Assembly (NCBI GenBank): GCA_049115695.1
Contig: JAGDZR010000005.1
Span: 186,001 to 250,000, forward strand
Direction of reading: 5' to 3'
DNA: 64,000 nucleotides
DNA from: JAGDZR01 sp049115695
GTDB taxonomy: Bacteria > Bacteroidota > Bacteroidia > Cytophagales > Cyclobacteriaceae
The notes under the pieces are model-generated. The model worked only from the letters and a program-made list of their open reading frames with translations, did not search any database and had not been told where the DNA came from. Positions 63,287-64,000 of the stretch are shown one piece after another. The position numbers were made by a program, and so were the translations under genes. Position 1 is the stretch's first letter. Each line of letters begins with the position of its first letter.

Positions 63287-64000
63287 GTGAAGAAAACCTC
63301 TACGCTTCTCAAAGTTGCTCTATTCGCAACAGGACTTGCGGGTATTGTGTCAGAGTACACGCTTTCTACCCTTGCTACCTATTTCTTAGGTGATTCAGTT
63401 TTCCAGTGGACGATGATCGTGTCGATCATGCTGTTTTCCATGGGATTGGGAAGCAGATTGAGTAAGCGCATTGATTCAAATCTGTTGGAGCGATTTGTGC
63501 TGATTGAGTTTGCGCTATCCGTGGTTGCCTCGAATGTCACGGTGATTGTTTATACCTTCTTTGCTTTTTACGGCAATACGCTATTTATCATTTACTCTTT
63601 AAGCATCTTGATCGGTCTGCTGATCGGAATGGAGATTCCACTTGTAATCCGACTAAATGATCAATTTGAATCACTCAAAGTCAATATTTCGTCTGCCTTG
63701 GAAAATGATTATTACGGAAGTTTGGCAGGTGGGGTCTTTTTTGCATTTGTCGGGCTGCCCATTCTCGGATTGACTTATACACCACTGATTTTGGGCGTGA
63801 TCAATTTTATGGTTGCGATCGTTTTTATTGGTGTGATCTGGAGGGAAATCAAGGAACGAAGAAGCTGGTTAATTGCCTACGGAGTGATGGTATTGGTGAT
63901 CCTCAGTTTGACAGGCATATTTTCCAATGATATTGTGGAGTGGGGAGATCGCATACGATTCAAGGATCCGGTAGTATATAGCGAGCAGAGCCGATACCAG
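63287..64000 (+). CDS. Membrane-embedded polyamine aminopropyltransferase (spermidine-synthase-like), N-terminal part
   Basis: 238 codons are inside the window, running off its end in frame. GTG 63287 is the only start near the DUF350 stop, because the ATG at 63285 meets a stop at once. Seven hydrophobic helices occupy about residues 6-210, with the conserved GLAGIVSEYTLSTLATYFLG opening and the ENDYYGSLAGG loop. The last visible residues, VVYSEQSRYQ, are the start of the soluble spermidine-synthase fold (YxEQSxYQ). The complete enzyme probably transfers an aminopropyl group from decarboxylated SAM to an unknown acceptor near the membrane. Confidence 0.88.
   Translation, partial: MKKTSTLLKVALFATGLAGIVSEYTLSTLATYFLGDSVFQWTMIVSIMLFSMGLGSRLSKRIDSNLLERFVLIEFALSVVASNVTVIVYTFFAFYGNTLFIIYSLSILIGLLIGMEIPLVIRLNDQFESLKVNISSALENDYYGSLAGGVFFAFVGLPILGLTYTPLILGVINFMVAIVFIGVIWREIKERRSWLIAYGVMVLVILSLTGIFSNDIVEWGDRIRFKDPVVYSEQSRYQ

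Overview
The window reads as chromosomal DNA of a free-living, probably marine member of the Bacteroidota, most likely a Cytophagales-type bacterium. Grounds for this are the SusC/SusD pair, CRTAC1-type FG-GAP proteins, a regulator-propeller sensor protein, a periplasmic-sensor hybrid kinase ending in an AraC domain, DUF3109 and YceI proteins, the fused sulfite reductase, AT-leaning coding sequence and the near absence of Shine-Dalgarno sequences. I see no tRNA, rRNA, CRISPR array, insertion sequence or prophage. The genus cannot be fixed from the sequence alone.

Layout. 1-12.3 kb: end of a SusC transporter, SusD, then a tightly overlapping trio of giant FG-GAP/UnbV protein, vanadium-type haloperoxidase lipoprotein and second FG-GAP/UnbV protein, facing a purple-acid-phosphatase-like secreted enzyme. 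12.4-15.9 kb: a Fur-family (probably Zur-like) regulator, a TonB-dependent receptor and a D/H-rich lipoprotein, tied together by three copies of an inverted TGCAA-n5-TTGC operator. 16-19.2 kb: alpha/beta hydrolase, small acidic membrane protein, SulP anion transporter. 19.3-25.2 kb: sulfur assimilation, with a SAM-I riboswitch in front of metZ, then a siroheme sulfite reductase, siroheme synthesis genes and an APS-type reductase. 25.3-28.6 kb: a 14-repeat periplasmic propeller sensor fused to a chemoreceptor signalling domain.

28.6-40.9 kb: mostly single housekeeping or envelope genes: A-type Fe-S carrier, methylmalonyl-CoA epimerase with thiL, YceI, a TonB C-terminal protein, DUF3109, a LytTR regulator, an M14 peptidase, an S41 peptidase lipoprotein, an H-NOX-like protein, a SIMPL protein with a Crp-type regulator, an SRPBCC protein and galE. 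41-49.6 kb: a molybdenum-cofactor locus with two arms: mocA-moaD-moaE plus a cysteine desulfurase and SufU on the plus strand, moaC-moeA-moaA on the minus strand, then divergent xdhC. No molybdoenzyme or molybdate transporter is in view. 49.7-59.6 kb: DAHP synthase, a large secreted TolB-propeller/amidohydrolase, OsmC, a TPR hybrid sensor kinase, a gamma-synthase-type transsulfuration enzyme and an XRE/S24 regulator.

59.8-64 kb: a coherent envelope-stress-type operon: a YbjN/DUF2170-like protein, PspA, a previously uncalled 47-residue membrane protein, DUF4178, a Gly/Ser/Tyr-rich lipoprotein, DUF350, and the start of a membrane-embedded aminopropyltransferase (spermidine-synthase-like) cut by the window end. 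This resembles the yjfIJKLM-type PspA neighbourhoods.

The observations most worth following are the haloperoxidase/FG-GAP/SusCD locus, the Zur-like operator trio, the propeller-chemoreceptor fusion, the PspA-aminopropyltransferase operon and the shortened H-NOX-like protein.
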